7,816 bases of DNA. Origin: Alphaproteobacteria bacterium (lineage in GTDB: Bacteria > Pseudomonadota > Alphaproteobacteria > RF32 > CAG-239). Of this stretch, positions 1 through 7,759 are shown piece after piece; the first letter of the stretch is position 1; the number at the start of each line of letters is the position of its first letter. The stretch lies in the NCBI GenBank assembly GCA_017645485.1, contig JAGCOI010000146.1, positions 1 through 7,816 of the forward strand, given 5' to 3'. The notes beneath the pieces are model-generated. The model was not told the DNA's origin and searched no databases. It saw only the letters and a list, made by a program, of their open reading frames with translations. A program made the position numbers and the translations under genes.

Positions 1-192
1 GCAGATGAATATTTAGGCTTACTTGATAATGCCGAGCATCCGTCAGACGGTTATTGTATTACGGATATGTGCATCAAGCAAAAACTTAATGACCATATAG
101 CAACGCCTGTTGAAGGCTCACCGAATACATATAAGTTTGAACCTGAAAAATGGAATGTTCCGACACCGGGGCAAACTTGGTTAGGTATTTAA
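1..192 (+). CDS. 3' end of an unrecognised protein gene (partial)
   Basis: Frame 1 is open from the window edge to a TAA at 190-192, giving the last 63 residues of a protein whose start lies outside the window. The tail is polar and fairly acidic, with two cysteines five residues apart (YCITDMC) and several Pro, Gly and Trp residues near the end (NVPTPGQTWLGI). No transmembrane segment is visible in this part. I do not recognise the family; a secreted or pilin-like protein is possible, but nothing visible proves it. A strong intrinsic terminator begins 35 bases after the stop, which supports this being the true end of a plus-strand gene. It is probably transcribed separately from aas. Confidence 0.7.
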   Translation, partial: ADEYLGLLDNAEHPSDGYCITDMCIKQKLNDHIATPVEGSPNTYKFEPEKWNVPTPGQTWLGI

Positions 193-227
193 CCACGGAT
201 TATTATAGCATCAAGATAATATTTATC

Positions 228-260
228 AAACGCTCTTGTCTCCTGTCGAGAGCGTTTTTT
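228..260 (+). terminator. Rho-independent terminator of the upstream partial gene
   Basis: AAACGCTCT (228-236) pairs perfectly with AGAGCGTTT (249-257). The stem may extend by a T-G and a G-C pair, leaving a loop of about 8 bases. The 3' arm runs directly into a T tract (255-260). It lies 35 bases after the TAA at 190-192 and ahead of aas, so it probably ends the first transcript and separates it from aas. Confidence 0.85.
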
Positions 261-327
261 ATGCTTATCTTGATTATTCACAATATTATCAAACAAATAA
301 AAAACTGTATCTTTTCGACCGATTGTA

Positions 328-336
328 TGCTATAAG
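328..336 (+). promoter_or_regulatory. Candidate extended -10 promoter for aas
   Basis: TGCTATAAG at 328-336 matches the extended -10 pattern TGnTATAAT in all but the last base. It lies 29 bases before the aas start codon and downstream of the upstream gene's terminator. No good -35 hexamer is seen at the usual spacing; the best stretch, around 305-313, is weak. AT-rich sequence produces such matches by chance, so this rests on position and the TG extension only. Confidence 0.4.
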
Positions 337-354
337 CTCTTATATTCTTTCATA

Positions 355-361
355 AAGAGGT
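355..361 (+). promoter_or_regulatory. Ribosome binding site that decides the aas start
   Basis: AAGAGGT (355-361) is a good Shine-Dalgarno match. Three start codons follow in the same frame: GTG at 360, ATG at 363 and ATG at 366. The GTG overlaps the site and the first ATG lies almost against it, so the ATG at 366 has the most workable spacing. Confidence 0.65.
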
Positions 362-365
362 GATG

Positions 366-3300
366 ATGGCTGCAAGCATATTAAAATCAAAACGTTTTCT
401 GCCTTTAATGCTGACGCAATTTTTAGGTGCTTTAAATGATAATCTGTTTAAAAATGCTCTTTTAATCACCGTTACCTTAACTATGGCAAGTAAAGCGGCT
501 ATATTGTCAAATATTATCGCCGCGCTCTTTATTCTGCCGTTTTTTCTTTTTTCAGCAACGGCCGGTGAAATAGCCGATAAATATGATAAATCCAAAATAG
601 CACGCTTATTAAAAATAACGGAACTGATTTTAATGCTCGACGCACTTTTCATATATCAGCAACAAAGCATTTGGGGCTTAATCATTTTGCTCTTTTTAAT
701 GGGCACTCAATCAACTTTTTTCGGTCCCGTGAAATATGCCCTCTTACCGCAACACTTACAAACCCAAGAACTTGCACTCGGTAACGCTTATATTGAAGCC
801 ACCACCTATTTTGCCATTCTGCTCGGATTAATTTTAGGCACTTTACTCAATTTTGAAGCGGTTCTTTATGTTTTAGTTATATTTGCGCTTATCGGTTATA
901 CGGCCTCCATCTTTATCCCGAAAGCCCCCTCCTATCAACCAAACACGCATATACATAAAAACATTTATACTTCTTTCATGCACAATTTTCAAATTATCCG
1001 TAAAAATAAAACGATTTTCCGATGCATTTTGGGAGCCACATGGTTTTGGATGGTCGGTGCGTTTGTCGTGGTGCAGATATATCCGCTCTCCGGCAATGTC
1101 TTGCACGTATCAAACACCGTCATCACATTCTTTTTAATGCTTTTTTCAATTGGTGTTGCAGTCGGTTCCGTTTTTTGCGGGCATTTGATGAAAGGTTTTA
1201 TTCACGCCACATACACGCCTTTAAGCGCGCTTATGATGGGCGTTTGCTTTTATATGCTCTATTTATTCACAAATAATTACCCAACACCGGACGCTCCTGT
1301 CAGTCTTGCTCACTTTTTCAGTGCCCCTCACAGCATAGGTATTTGTCTAAGCTTATTTGTTTTGGCATTTTTCGGGGGGCTGTATATTGTTCCCTTAAAC
1401 ACGTTGATGCAACGCCTATCCCCAAAAACCTGTCTGGCAAGTATTATCGGTGGTAACAATATATTAAATGCTTTAGGCATGACACTTATTTCCGTTTTTG
1501 CCGTCATACTGCTTTCCGTCGGTTTTAATATTGCCGAATTGTTCTTATGTGTCGCAATTTTAAGTACTTTCGTTTGCCTATACATCTCCGCACTTCTACC
1601 TCATGCTTTTTGGCGCTCGCTTTTAAGAACAATTTTTGAATTGTGTTTTAAGGTTCAAATTAAAGGTGCAAACAATATGATTAAAGCCGGTAAAAAGGTA
1701 TTGTTTGTGGCTAATCACACTTCTCTTTTAGACGGTCTCTTGCTGGCAGCCTTTACACAAGGTGATATTACATTTGCGGTTAACACAACTTGGGCTGAAA
1801 AAAGAATTATGAAATTTTTTGCACATTTCGTTGATTTTGCACCGCTTAATCCGACCAATCCCATGTCTATGCGCGCTTTAATTTCACAGGTTAAAGCAGG
1901 CAAACGCGTCATGATTTTTCCGGAAGGACGCATTACGACAACGGGCGGATTGATGAAAATATATGAAGGTGCCGGCATGATTGCTCTTAAAACAGGTGCA
2001 CGCATTGTACCTGTCAGAATATCAGGTGCAACCGAAAGTAAATTTTCTTATTTGAAAAACAAAATAAAAACCAAACATTTTCCAAAAATTGAAATGTCTT
2101 TTTTAAAACCGAGGCGTTTAACCATTCCTGACAATTTAAGCAGACGCGAACAAAGACACAATATATCTCTGCAACTCTACGATTTAATGACCGATTCTTT
2201 TTATCAAACGGCTTTAAAGGATGAACATATTTTTAATTCACTTATCAAAGCCGCACAAAAACACGGTGTTAAGCATAAAATTGCCGAAGATATTAATCGA
2301 AAACCTTTAACATACGGCGCGCTTATCAAAAAATCTTACATCTTGGGCGAAGCTTTTATAAAAATATGTCATCAAGAAAAATACATCGGCTTATTGTTGC
2401 CGAACAGTTTGGCAAACCTTGTTTGTTTTTATGCTCTGCAAAGTATTGATAAAGTTCCGGTCATGCTCAATTTTTCGCACGGATTGAACCAATTTAACGC
2501 TTGCCTGAAAACATTAAATTTGCAAATTGTTGTCACATCTCGTGCTTTTATTGAGAAAGCACGATTGGAACATCTGCAAAATGCTTTAGAAACAAATAAT
2601 ATTCGTATTATTTATTTGGAAGATTTCGCAAAGCAAATTTCGTTGATTTCAAAATGTCGCGGTTTATTCAAATACATCCGTCATGTCAAACCCGAAAACG
2701 CACCTTCGGAAACGGCTGTTGTCTTATTCACATCAGGATCGGAGGGATTGCCTAAAGCCGTTCTTTTAAGCCATAAAAACATACAGGCCAACCGTTTTCA
2801 AATTTTAAGTGTTTTGGCCGTCAACAGTTCCGATGTGTTTTTTAATGCCCTACCGATGTTTCATTCGTTTGGTTTAACTGTCGGCACCGTTGTTACAACA
2901 CTTTCAGGTGTTAAAACATTTTTCTACCCCTCACCTTTGCATTATCGTATCGTTCCGGAATTGATTTATGATACAAATACAACAATTGTTTGCGGTACGG
3001 ATACATTTTTTTACGGCTATGCCAGAATGGGTAATCCGTACGACTTTTTTGCCCTTAAATATGCCATTGTCGGCGGAGAAAAACTTAAAGAGCGCACGGC
3101 CGAATTGTTTATGAAAAAGTTCGGCGTACGCATTTTAGAGGGATATGGCACAACCGAAACGGCGCCCGTTCTCACACTCAATACGCCTATGCATTTTAAG
3201 GAAGCAACTGTCGGACGTTTCCTTCCGGGCATTGAACACCGCCTTATAACAAGTGAAGGTATTCAAACGGGATATTTGCTTGAAGTAAAAGCGGATAACG

Positions 3301-3728
3301 TCATGCAGGGCTATATGAAACCCGACAACCCGCTTGTCTTACAAACACCGCAAGATGGTTGGTATGTCACGGGAGATATCGTCGATATGGATAAAGACGG
3401 TTTTATCACTATTTTAGGGCGCCAAAAACGCTTTGCTAAAATCGCCGGCGAAATGGTTTCATTAACATCTGTCGAAGAAACACTCGAAAAACTGTATCCG
3501 AATGCGAAACAAGGCATAATTGCCGTTTCGGATGATAAAAAAGGTGAAAAACTCGTATTGATTACAAATGAAGAAAAAGCTGATTTAGCAGAAATTAAGG
3601 CCTTTTTCAAAGAGCAAAACTTCAATGAACTTTGGTGTCCGAAACAAGTGATATACACTAAAAATCCGCCTCTTCTCGGCAACGGAAAGTTTGACTATCA
3701 ACAAGCCTTAAAACTCGCCCAAGCTTAA
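366..3728 (+). CDS. aas: Aas: fused lysophospholipid transporter / acyltransferase / acyl-ACP synthetase
   Basis: This inner-membrane protein of about 1120 residues should flip lysophospholipids inward and re-acylate them (2-acylglycerophosphoethanolamine to phosphatidylethanolamine) with acyl-ACP made by its own ligase domain. Residues 1 to about 412 form an MFS transporter like LplT, with many hydrophobic helices and an early QFLGALNDN motif. A PlsC-like acyltransferase follows, with HTSLLD (His451, Asp456), FPEGR (518-522) and a VPVRISG block. The C-terminal half is an AMP-forming ligase: TSGSEGLPK (789-797), GYGTTET (926-932), YVTGD (1000-1004), GRQKRFAKIAGE (from 1018) and GNGKFD with the expected catalytic Lys1108. 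Blocks such as FHSFGLTVG, YPSPLHYRIVPEL and RFAKIAGEMVS match E. coli Aas as I remember it. In E. coli, LplT and Aas are separate proteins; here they are one chain, an arrangement known in other proteobacteria. No key residue appears to be missing. Confidence 0.93.
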   Translation: MAASILKSKRFLPLMLTQFLGALNDNLFKNALLITVTLTMASKAAILSNIIAALFILPFFLFSATAGEIADKYDKSKIARLLKITELILMLDALFIYQQQSIWGLIILLFLMGTQSTFFGPVKYALLPQHLQTQELALGNAYIEATTYFAILLGLILGTLLNFEAVLYVLVIFALIGYTASIFIPKAPSYQPNTHIHKNIYTSFMHNFQIIRKNKTIFRCILGATWFWMVGAFVVVQIYPLSGNVLHVSNTVITFFLMLFSIGVAVGSVFCGHLMKGFIHATYTPLSALMMGVCFYMLYLFTNNYPTPDAPVSLAHFFSAPHSIGICLSLFVLAFFGGLYIVPLNTLMQRLSPKTCLASIIGGNNILNALGMTLISVFAVILLSVGFNIAELFLCVAILSTFVCLYISALLPHAFWRSLLRTIFELCFKVQIKGANNMIKAGKKVLFVANHTSLLDGLLLAAFTQGDITFAVNTTWAEKRIMKFFAHFVDFAPLNPTNPMSMRALISQVKAGKRVMIFPEGRITTTGGLMKIYEGAGMIALKTGARIVPVRISGATESKFSYLKNKIKTKHFPKIEMSFLKPRRLTIPDNLSRREQRHNISLQLYDLMTDSFYQTALKDEHIFNSLIKAAQKHGVKHKIAEDINRKPLTYGALIKKSYILGEAFIKICHQEKYIGLLLPNSLANLVCFYALQSIDKVPVMLNFSHGLNQFNACLKTLNLQIVVTSRAFIEKARLEHLQNALETNNIRIIYLEDFAKQISLISKCRGLFKYIRHVKPENAPSETAVVLFTSGSEGLPKAVLLSHKNIQANRFQILSVLAVNSSDVFFNALPMFHSFGLTVGTVVTTLSGVKTFFYPSPLHYRIVPELIYDTNTTIVCGTDTFFYGYARMGNPYDFFALKYAIVGGEKLKERTAELFMKKFGVRILEGYGTTETAPVLTLNTPMHFKEATVGRFLPGIEHRLITSEGIQTGYLLEVKADNVMQGYMKPDNPLVLQTPQDGWYVTGDIVDMDKDGFITILGRQKRFAKIAGEMVSLTSVEETLEKLYPNAKQGIIAVSDDKKGEKLVLITNEEKADLAEIKAFFKEQNFNELWCPKQVIYTKNPPLLGNGKFDYQQALKLAQA
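3725..3728. other. Shared TTAA: overlapping convergent stop codons
   Basis: The palindrome TTAA supplies the TAA stop of aas (3726-3728, plus strand) and the TAA stop of the U32 gene (3727-3725, minus strand). The two genes therefore end tail to tail with no intergenic space, so any transcription terminator for either must lie within the other's coding sequence. Confidence 0.9.
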
Positions 3729-5317
3729 AATAAGTCTTTTAACAGGCTGTCTGTTATTTCTTTAAGTTGCCTTGGTGTATATGATTTATAACAAAAATCA
3801 AATTCATAGAACGATGCTTTAATATCATTTGCCTGCTGTGTCATGGAAAAAGGCTTTCTATTAAACAGCATTGTTTGGCAATTAACGGATAATGCTTCAA
3901 AAATTTGCCCGTCTTTTGAAAGATTAATCCATTTTTTTGCCCCTGTGCAATGTGCACAATCATTATGTCTGATACACACGGCACTTGTAAACAAAGGCAC
4001 ATCCTGATAAACAATTAAAGCTGTTTTGAGCGGACTTATTTTAACAAGTTCTTTCATATTATCTTTTGTATCTTCAAGCGCAAAAGAAATTCTTTTAATC
4101 CCGATTTCTTGAGCCATCAGGATTGCTTCTGTATTCATCATATAAATCAACGGTGATAAAGAAACATCATATTTTTCAGTATCAAGAAGATTTAAAGCCC
4201 AATAATTTCCGGCTTCAAATTTATTATATCCAAGATTTTGAAGCTTAGATATAATCTTCCTGAACGGCTCGGTATTTCTGCAAACGGTTGGTAATGCCAG
4301 CCTTATTTTGTTTTTATCAAATGTTGCAAGCTTATCAAAATCAGGCTTATCCGTTATTAAATAAATAATTTCGGAAAATTTTTCTAAATTGAGTTCTTGA
4401 AGATTATCCAAATTATCTGTTTTAATAATCAATCCGCAATCAGCGCTTTCATATTTTTGAGACACAACAGATAAGCTTCCATGCTTAAAAACGGGATTAA
4501 TATTTTGGTACAAACCGCGACGCAGCTCATTTATCAATGAAACAGGCACAAAAAAACCATGCGGATTATTGAGCGTTAATCGATTCAGTTCAAATATCGT
4601 ATCTCCCGTCTTTTGAAAGCTTTTTAAAAACGAATCGTACACATTATTCGCATTTTGTGCTACTTGTAAATCAGCATCTGTTTCAAATAAAGCATCTTTT
4701 GATGATGCACGCAGTTTATCTTGCAACACATCAACACGCACATCAATCGGAATTCTGTTTTGAAATTCCTTTGGTTTCGGTTTTTTATAATCATAAGAAC
4801 CTTTGACTTTAGATGATGAAGCCAAATAAACATTCATCCCTTTCTCAAGTTTCGGATATTTCGGGGGTAACCTTACTTCAACGGAAATTCCTTTTTTTGC
4901 TTCAAGAACATTTTTTTTGTTTTGCAAAATTTGTTGCACGGAAAAGCCGAAAGGTTTTTCATCTCCCCGCACATCTATTTGCAAGCCGTCAAAACGCCCG
5001 AACGCATGCGTCGGTATAAAGACGAGCCTACCTTGAACAACATTATTTATGACGCCTATTTGTAATCCGCGATGCCCCACAAAATTCGGATCTGTCACAT
5101 CTTTGCTCTTACCGTTAAAATGAAACATACACCAAGGACGCGAAAAAATCTGTTTAATATTTTCAGCTCTCGTTACATCGGGTTTCTGTCCGTCCAAAAT
5201 CCGCCTGTAATAATCTGTAACCGCTGCTACATACAGTGCAGACTTTTTACGTCCTTCAATTTTAAGAGATGTTGCTTTGATTTTTAAAACATTTTGCTCA
5301 AGCGCCAAATCTTTCAT
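3725..5317 (-). CDS. U32 family protein, C-terminal part after the internal TGA
   Basis: The frame is open from directly after the TGA (5383). The first available ATG is at 5317, giving 530 residues. That Met (IFSMKDLAL) looks internal to the family alignment, and the nearest AAGG lies about 16 bases upstream, so independent initiation is doubtful. Family blocks continue in order: SLKIEGR, then a stretch (FSRPWCMFHFNGK, DPNFVGHRGLQIG) typical of long U32 proteins with a DUF3656-type region. Further on come YDVSLSPLIYMMNTEA and a Cys cluster, C659-x5-C665-x2-C668 with a later C691 (full-length numbering), which may bind metal or an iron-sulfur cluster. Over 550 sense codons without another stop argue against long-term decay. 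The TAA stop overlaps that of aas. Confidence 0.8.
   Translation of the reverse strand: MKDLALEQNVLKIKATSLKIEGRKKSALYVAAVTDYYRRILDGQKPDVTRAENIKQIFSRPWCMFHFNGKSKDVTDPNFVGHRGLQIGVINNVVQGRLVFIPTHAFGRFDGLQIDVRGDEKPFGFSVQQILQNKKNVLEAKKGISVEVRLPPKYPKLEKGMNVYLASSSKVKGSYDYKKPKPKEFQNRIPIDVRVDVLQDKLRASSKDALFETDADLQVAQNANNVYDSFLKSFQKTGDTIFELNRLTLNNPHGFFVPVSLINELRRGLYQNINPVFKHGSLSVVSQKYESADCGLIIKTDNLDNLQELNLEKFSEIIYLITDKPDFDKLATFDKNKIRLALPTVCRNTEPFRKIISKLQNLGYNKFEAGNYWALNLLDTEKYDVSLSPLIYMMNTEAILMAQEIGIKRISFALEDTKDNMKELVKISPLKTALIVYQDVPLFTSAVCIRHNDCAHCTGAKKWINLSKDGQIFEALSVNCQTMLFNRKPFSMTQQANDIKASFYEFDFCYKSYTPRQLKEITDSLLKDLF
3740..3763 (+). terminator. Possible weak terminator of aas inside the opposing gene
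   Basis: TAACAG (3740-3745) and CTGTTA (3751-3756) form a 6-bp stem around the 5-base loop GCTGT, followed by TTTCTTT (3757-3763). It begins 12 bases after the aas stop and reads as a terminator only on the plus strand. The stem holds just two G-C pairs and the T run is broken, so it may be a chance structure in the last codons of the U32 gene. Confidence 0.3.
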
Positions 5318-5383
5318 TGAAAATATATGTTTACCTTGAACAGATCCTTCAAAAGCACTCCGGCAAGGATAAATACACCTTCC

Positions 5384-5386
5384 TCA
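5384..5386 (-). other. In-frame TGA at a usually conserved Arg position
   Basis: The plus strand reads TCA here, giving TGA at codon 189 of the U32 frame, in the context AAC TGA GGA AGG TGT. From memory, relatives read Asn-Arg (or Gln)-Gly-x-Cys at this point, so the ancestral codon was probably CGA (one C-to-T change) or AGA. All complete genes in the window end in TAA and use TGG for Trp, and aas and pepF contain no in-frame TGA. General UGA reassignment is therefore not supported. Confidence 0.85.
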
Positions 5387-5950
5387 GTTTGCACTTTTTG
5401 AATATTCCAACGCCGAAAATTGGCAAATACCGCTGTATGAATAACAAAGAGCACCATGAATAAACACTTCTGTTTCCAAACCTTCTATTTCAGAAATGTC
5501 GTTAATTTCAGAAAGTGTTAATTCTCTTGCAAGAACAACTCTTGAAAAACCGAGACTTTTTAAAAATAATGCCCCTTCTTTATTGTGTACGGCCATTTGC
5601 GTACTGGCATGCATTTCAAGTTCATTGTACTGTGTTTTTATTAAATGAGCCACGCCTAAATCCTGAACAATCACGGCATCAACTTTACATTTAACACACA
5701 AATCCAAACTTTTTATAACTTCATTAAGTTCGTCTTGGCGCAAAATGGTATTGATTGTAACATATACTTTACGCCCCAGATAATGTGCATACGCCGTTAT
5801 TTCATCAAGTTGCTGTTCGTCAAAATTAGTAGCACTTGCTCTGGCCGAAAAATTTTTTAACCCTAAATAAAGTGCGTCTGCCCCGTAATAAAGCGCCGCA
5901 TATGCCGCTTCAATATCTCCTGCCGGTGCTAAAAGTTCTGTTTTCATCAT
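5384..5950 (-). CDS. U32 family protein, N-terminal part up to the internal TGA
   Basis: This 188-residue part covers most of the first U32 (alpha/beta barrel) domain. It opens with LLAPAGDIEAAYAALYYGAD, the family's typical start, followed by ALYLGLKNFSARASATNF, VYVTINTIL, VDAVIVQDLG, EMHASTQMAVHN and EVFIHGALCYSYSGIC. Cys169 and Cys176, seven residues apart, match two of the Cys residues that bind an iron-sulfur cluster in characterised relatives such as UbiU. The rest of the Cys cluster (Cys192 and possibly Cys196) lies beyond the TGA. A product ending here would lack part of the cluster site and all later domains, so it is unlikely to work alone. Confidence 0.85.
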   Translation of the reverse strand: MMKTELLAPAGDIEAAYAALYYGADALYLGLKNFSARASATNFDEQQLDEITAYAHYLGRKVYVTINTILRQDELNEVIKSLDLCVKCKVDAVIVQDLGVAHLIKTQYNELEMHASTQMAVHNKEGALFLKSLGFSRVVLARELTLSEINDISEIEGLETEVFIHGALCYSYSGICQFSALEYSKSAN

Positions 5951-5954
5951 CTGA

Positions 5955-5958
5955 CCTT
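5955..5958 (-). promoter_or_regulatory. Ribosome binding site of the U32 gene
   Basis: On the minus strand AAGG (5958-5955) lies 4 bases before ATG 5950 and 7 bases before the next in-frame ATG at 5947. It sits wholly in the 15-base gap after the pepF stop, and there is no room there for a separate promoter, which points to co-transcription. Confidence 0.55.
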
Positions 5959-5965
5959 ATCACGA

Positions 5966-7759
5966 TTATTTATCAGAGCAGTTCTTATCCAAACGCTCCA
6001 GTTCATCAATATATGATGATATCAGATTAAGCCCTTGTTGCCAAAAATCAGGCTTATTCGGATTTAAGCCGAACGGCTGTAATATTTTTTCATAATCCCC
6101 TATTGCCGTCTTGCTCAAAAGGTGCAAATATTTATCTTCAAAATTCTCAACCTCTTTTTGTTGATAAACTTCATAGAGCGAATTGACCAAACAATCGGCA
6201 AACGAATAAGCATAAACATAAAACGGCAGAAAGAAAAAATGCCCGACTTGCGACCATATATATTTGCAATCATCTCCGACTTCAACATATTCACCAAGAC
6301 TGTCTCTCATTTCTTCAAGCCATATCTCGCACAAACGTTCTTCGCTCACTTCTCCTGCACGGCGCTCATTATGAACACGCGTTTCAAAACAATGAAAAGC
6401 AATTTGCCGAATCGCCGTATTAATCATATCACCGACTTTTGATGCAATTAATGCTAATTTGGCTTTATCGTTATCCAAACTATGTAACAAACTTTGAAAT
6501 ACAAGCATTTCACCAAACACGGATGCCACTTCCTCGGTTGTCATACGTGAATGTTCATTTAAATCTCCGTTTTTCAGTCTCAGTTGATGATGGCAACCAT
6601 GACCGAGTTCATGCGCTAAAGTCAACACATCATTTTGCTTACCCGTAAAATTCAAAAACAGATACGGATGTTGCGACACAATCGGTCCGCTGCAATAAGC
6701 TCCGCTTCTTTTACCGTCACGCGGCGGAACATCTACCCAATTATGCGTAAAAAAGTCTTCGGCGATATTTTTCAACTTCGGCGAAAATTTTTCATATCCT
6801 GCTAAAACCAAACGAACGGCCTGATCCCATGTATATGTTTTATCCGAAGAAAACGGTAAAGGCGCATTTCTGTCCCAATAACTGATTTTTTCAACGCCAA
6901 GCCACTTGGCTTTTAATTTATAAAATCGGTGTGCAATATTTTGATAGTTTTTTCGCACGGTCTCAGTCAATGTTTCAACAACTTCATCTTTCACGTCTTC
7001 AGACATATTTCGTGCCGAAATCGGATGCTTAAAACCGCGTTTTTTATCTTCAATCGCCTTATCTTTAACAATCATATTGTAAATCAGTGAAAATAACGGT
7101 GCATTTTCCTGAGCCACACGATTAATCTCTCGGCCTGCTTTATGACGTACGTCCGCATTTTTATCAAGCAGTAATTTGGAAATTTCGGCATCATTATAGC
7201 TATGCCCGTCAACGCTATAGCGTAACCTTGCGGAAGTTTCCTCATATAAGCGCACCCACGCTTCCGACGATGTCACCGATTTTTCAAGCAACAACTCTTC
7301 CAATTCTTCGGAAAGTTCAAATTTTTTATATCTGCGTACGCGTTTAATAAAAGGCTTATAAAAACCAACTTTTTTATTTTTTAACCATTCTCTGATTTTA
7401 GATTCGGGTAACTTGTTTAACTCCAACGAAAAGAAAACCGTCGGTTTGGCGTAATCCGTCAGTTTTTCACTTATGTTTTGATAAAACATCATGGCATCCG
7501 CATTTTTCATTTGCGTTGACATGTTCAAATAAGCAAAGCCGCCTAATCTGCCGCCTAAAATTGAATTTTTTTCCAACAGCTTCAAAGCATCAAGAAATTC
7601 ATCAGGTGAAAGTTTTTCAAGTTTACCTCTGTATTTTTGACGTAACTCAAGCGCATTTTTTTTGTATTTTTTCAAATCTTTTTCAATTTGCGGATCTTTT
7701 ATACCGTTATATAAATCCGATAAATCCCATGCGGGCAGATTATTAGTTGTTTGTTTCAT
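5966..7759 (-). CDS. pepF: Oligoendopeptidase F (M3 family zinc metallopeptidase)
   Basis: A cytosolic zinc peptidase expected to cleave short oligopeptides released by protein turnover or uptake. At 597 residues it has the usual length for the M3B/PepF family. The N-terminus (LPAWDLSDLYNGIKDP) is characteristic of the pepF/M3 group and has no signal peptide. The catalytic HELGH is at residues 383-387 with a likely third zinc ligand, Glu410, in TEEVASVFGE. The C-terminal block VGHFFFLPFYVYAYSFAD corresponds to the family's conserved substrate-binding region. The ATG at 7759 is chosen over the ATG at 7771 because GAGGA (7769-7765) lies 5 bases before it, while the longer start overlaps that site and has no good one of its own. 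Its first codons overlap the end of an upstream gene, and the U32 gene follows 15 bases later, so it looks like the middle of an operon. All catalytic motifs are intact. Confidence 0.92.
   Translation of the reverse strand: MKQTTNNLPAWDLSDLYNGIKDPQIEKDLKKYKKNALELRQKYRGKLEKLSPDEFLDALKLLEKNSILGGRLGGFAYLNMSTQMKNADAMMFYQNISEKLTDYAKPTVFFSLELNKLPESKIREWLKNKKVGFYKPFIKRVRRYKKFELSEELEELLLEKSVTSSEAWVRLYEETSARLRYSVDGHSYNDAEISKLLLDKNADVRHKAGREINRVAQENAPLFSLIYNMIVKDKAIEDKKRGFKHPISARNMSEDVKDEVVETLTETVRKNYQNIAHRFYKLKAKWLGVEKISYWDRNAPLPFSSDKTYTWDQAVRLVLAGYEKFSPKLKNIAEDFFTHNWVDVPPRDGKRSGAYCSGPIVSQHPYLFLNFTGKQNDVLTLAHELGHGCHHQLRLKNGDLNEHSRMTTEEVASVFGEMLVFQSLLHSLDNDKAKLALIASKVGDMINTAIRQIAFHCFETRVHNERRAGEVSEERLCEIWLEEMRDSLGEYVEVGDDCKYIWSQVGHFFFLPFYVYAYSFADCLVNSLYEVYQQKEVENFEDKYLHLLSKTAIGDYEKILQPFGLNPNKPDFWQQGLNLISSYIDELERLDKNCSDK

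Larger units (their letters stand above)
3725..5950 (-). pseudogene. RlhA-type U32 family gene interrupted by one in-frame TGA
   Basis: Read as one gene, this locus has 741 codons plus a TAA stop. Codon 189 (5386-5384) is TGA, and the frame is the same on both sides, so this is a nonsense codon and not a frameshift. Residues just before the TGA (GALCYSYSGIC, then SKSAN) and just after it (GRCIYPCR) together form one continuous U32 signature. Several U32 proteins are now known to be RNA or ubiquinone hydroxylation factors (RlhA, TrhP, UbiU/UbiV). The long form with extra C-terminal domains best fits RlhA, which is needed for 5-hydroxycytidine in 23S rRNA. The gene starts 15 bases after the pepF stop with AAGG at 5958-5955. 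ATG at 5950 or the adjacent ATG at 5947 could be used, and the second has the better spacing. Whether a full-length product is made is unknown. Confidence 0.75.

Noticed and set aside
150..335. A 61-residue open frame between the first gene and aas
   Set aside because: It starts inside the first gene in another frame, runs through the terminator hairpin, and has no ribosome binding site or recognisable motif.
873..1276. Several 70-85 residue open frames on both strands inside the transporter part of aas
   Set aside because: They are shadows of a strongly supported gene, have no good ribosome binding sites and show no family resemblance.
5317..5384. Frameshift or two separate U32 genes side by side
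   Set aside because: The N- and C-terminal parts are in the same frame with no overlap or gap, and the residues between the TGA and ATG 5317 continue the family signature.
5384..5386. TGA as a selenocysteine codon
   Set aside because: The position corresponds to Arg or Gln in relatives, not Cys, and the hairpin after it has no SECIS-like loop.
5384..5386. Genetic code with UGA reassigned as Trp or another residue throughout the genome
   Set aside because: aas and pepF (over 1700 codons together) have no in-frame TGA, their Trp residues are TGG-coded, and a single TGA is too little evidence.
6115..6648. Open frames in other reading frames within pepF
   Set aside because: They overlap the catalytic part of pepF, which has intact motifs, and none carries its own supporting signal.
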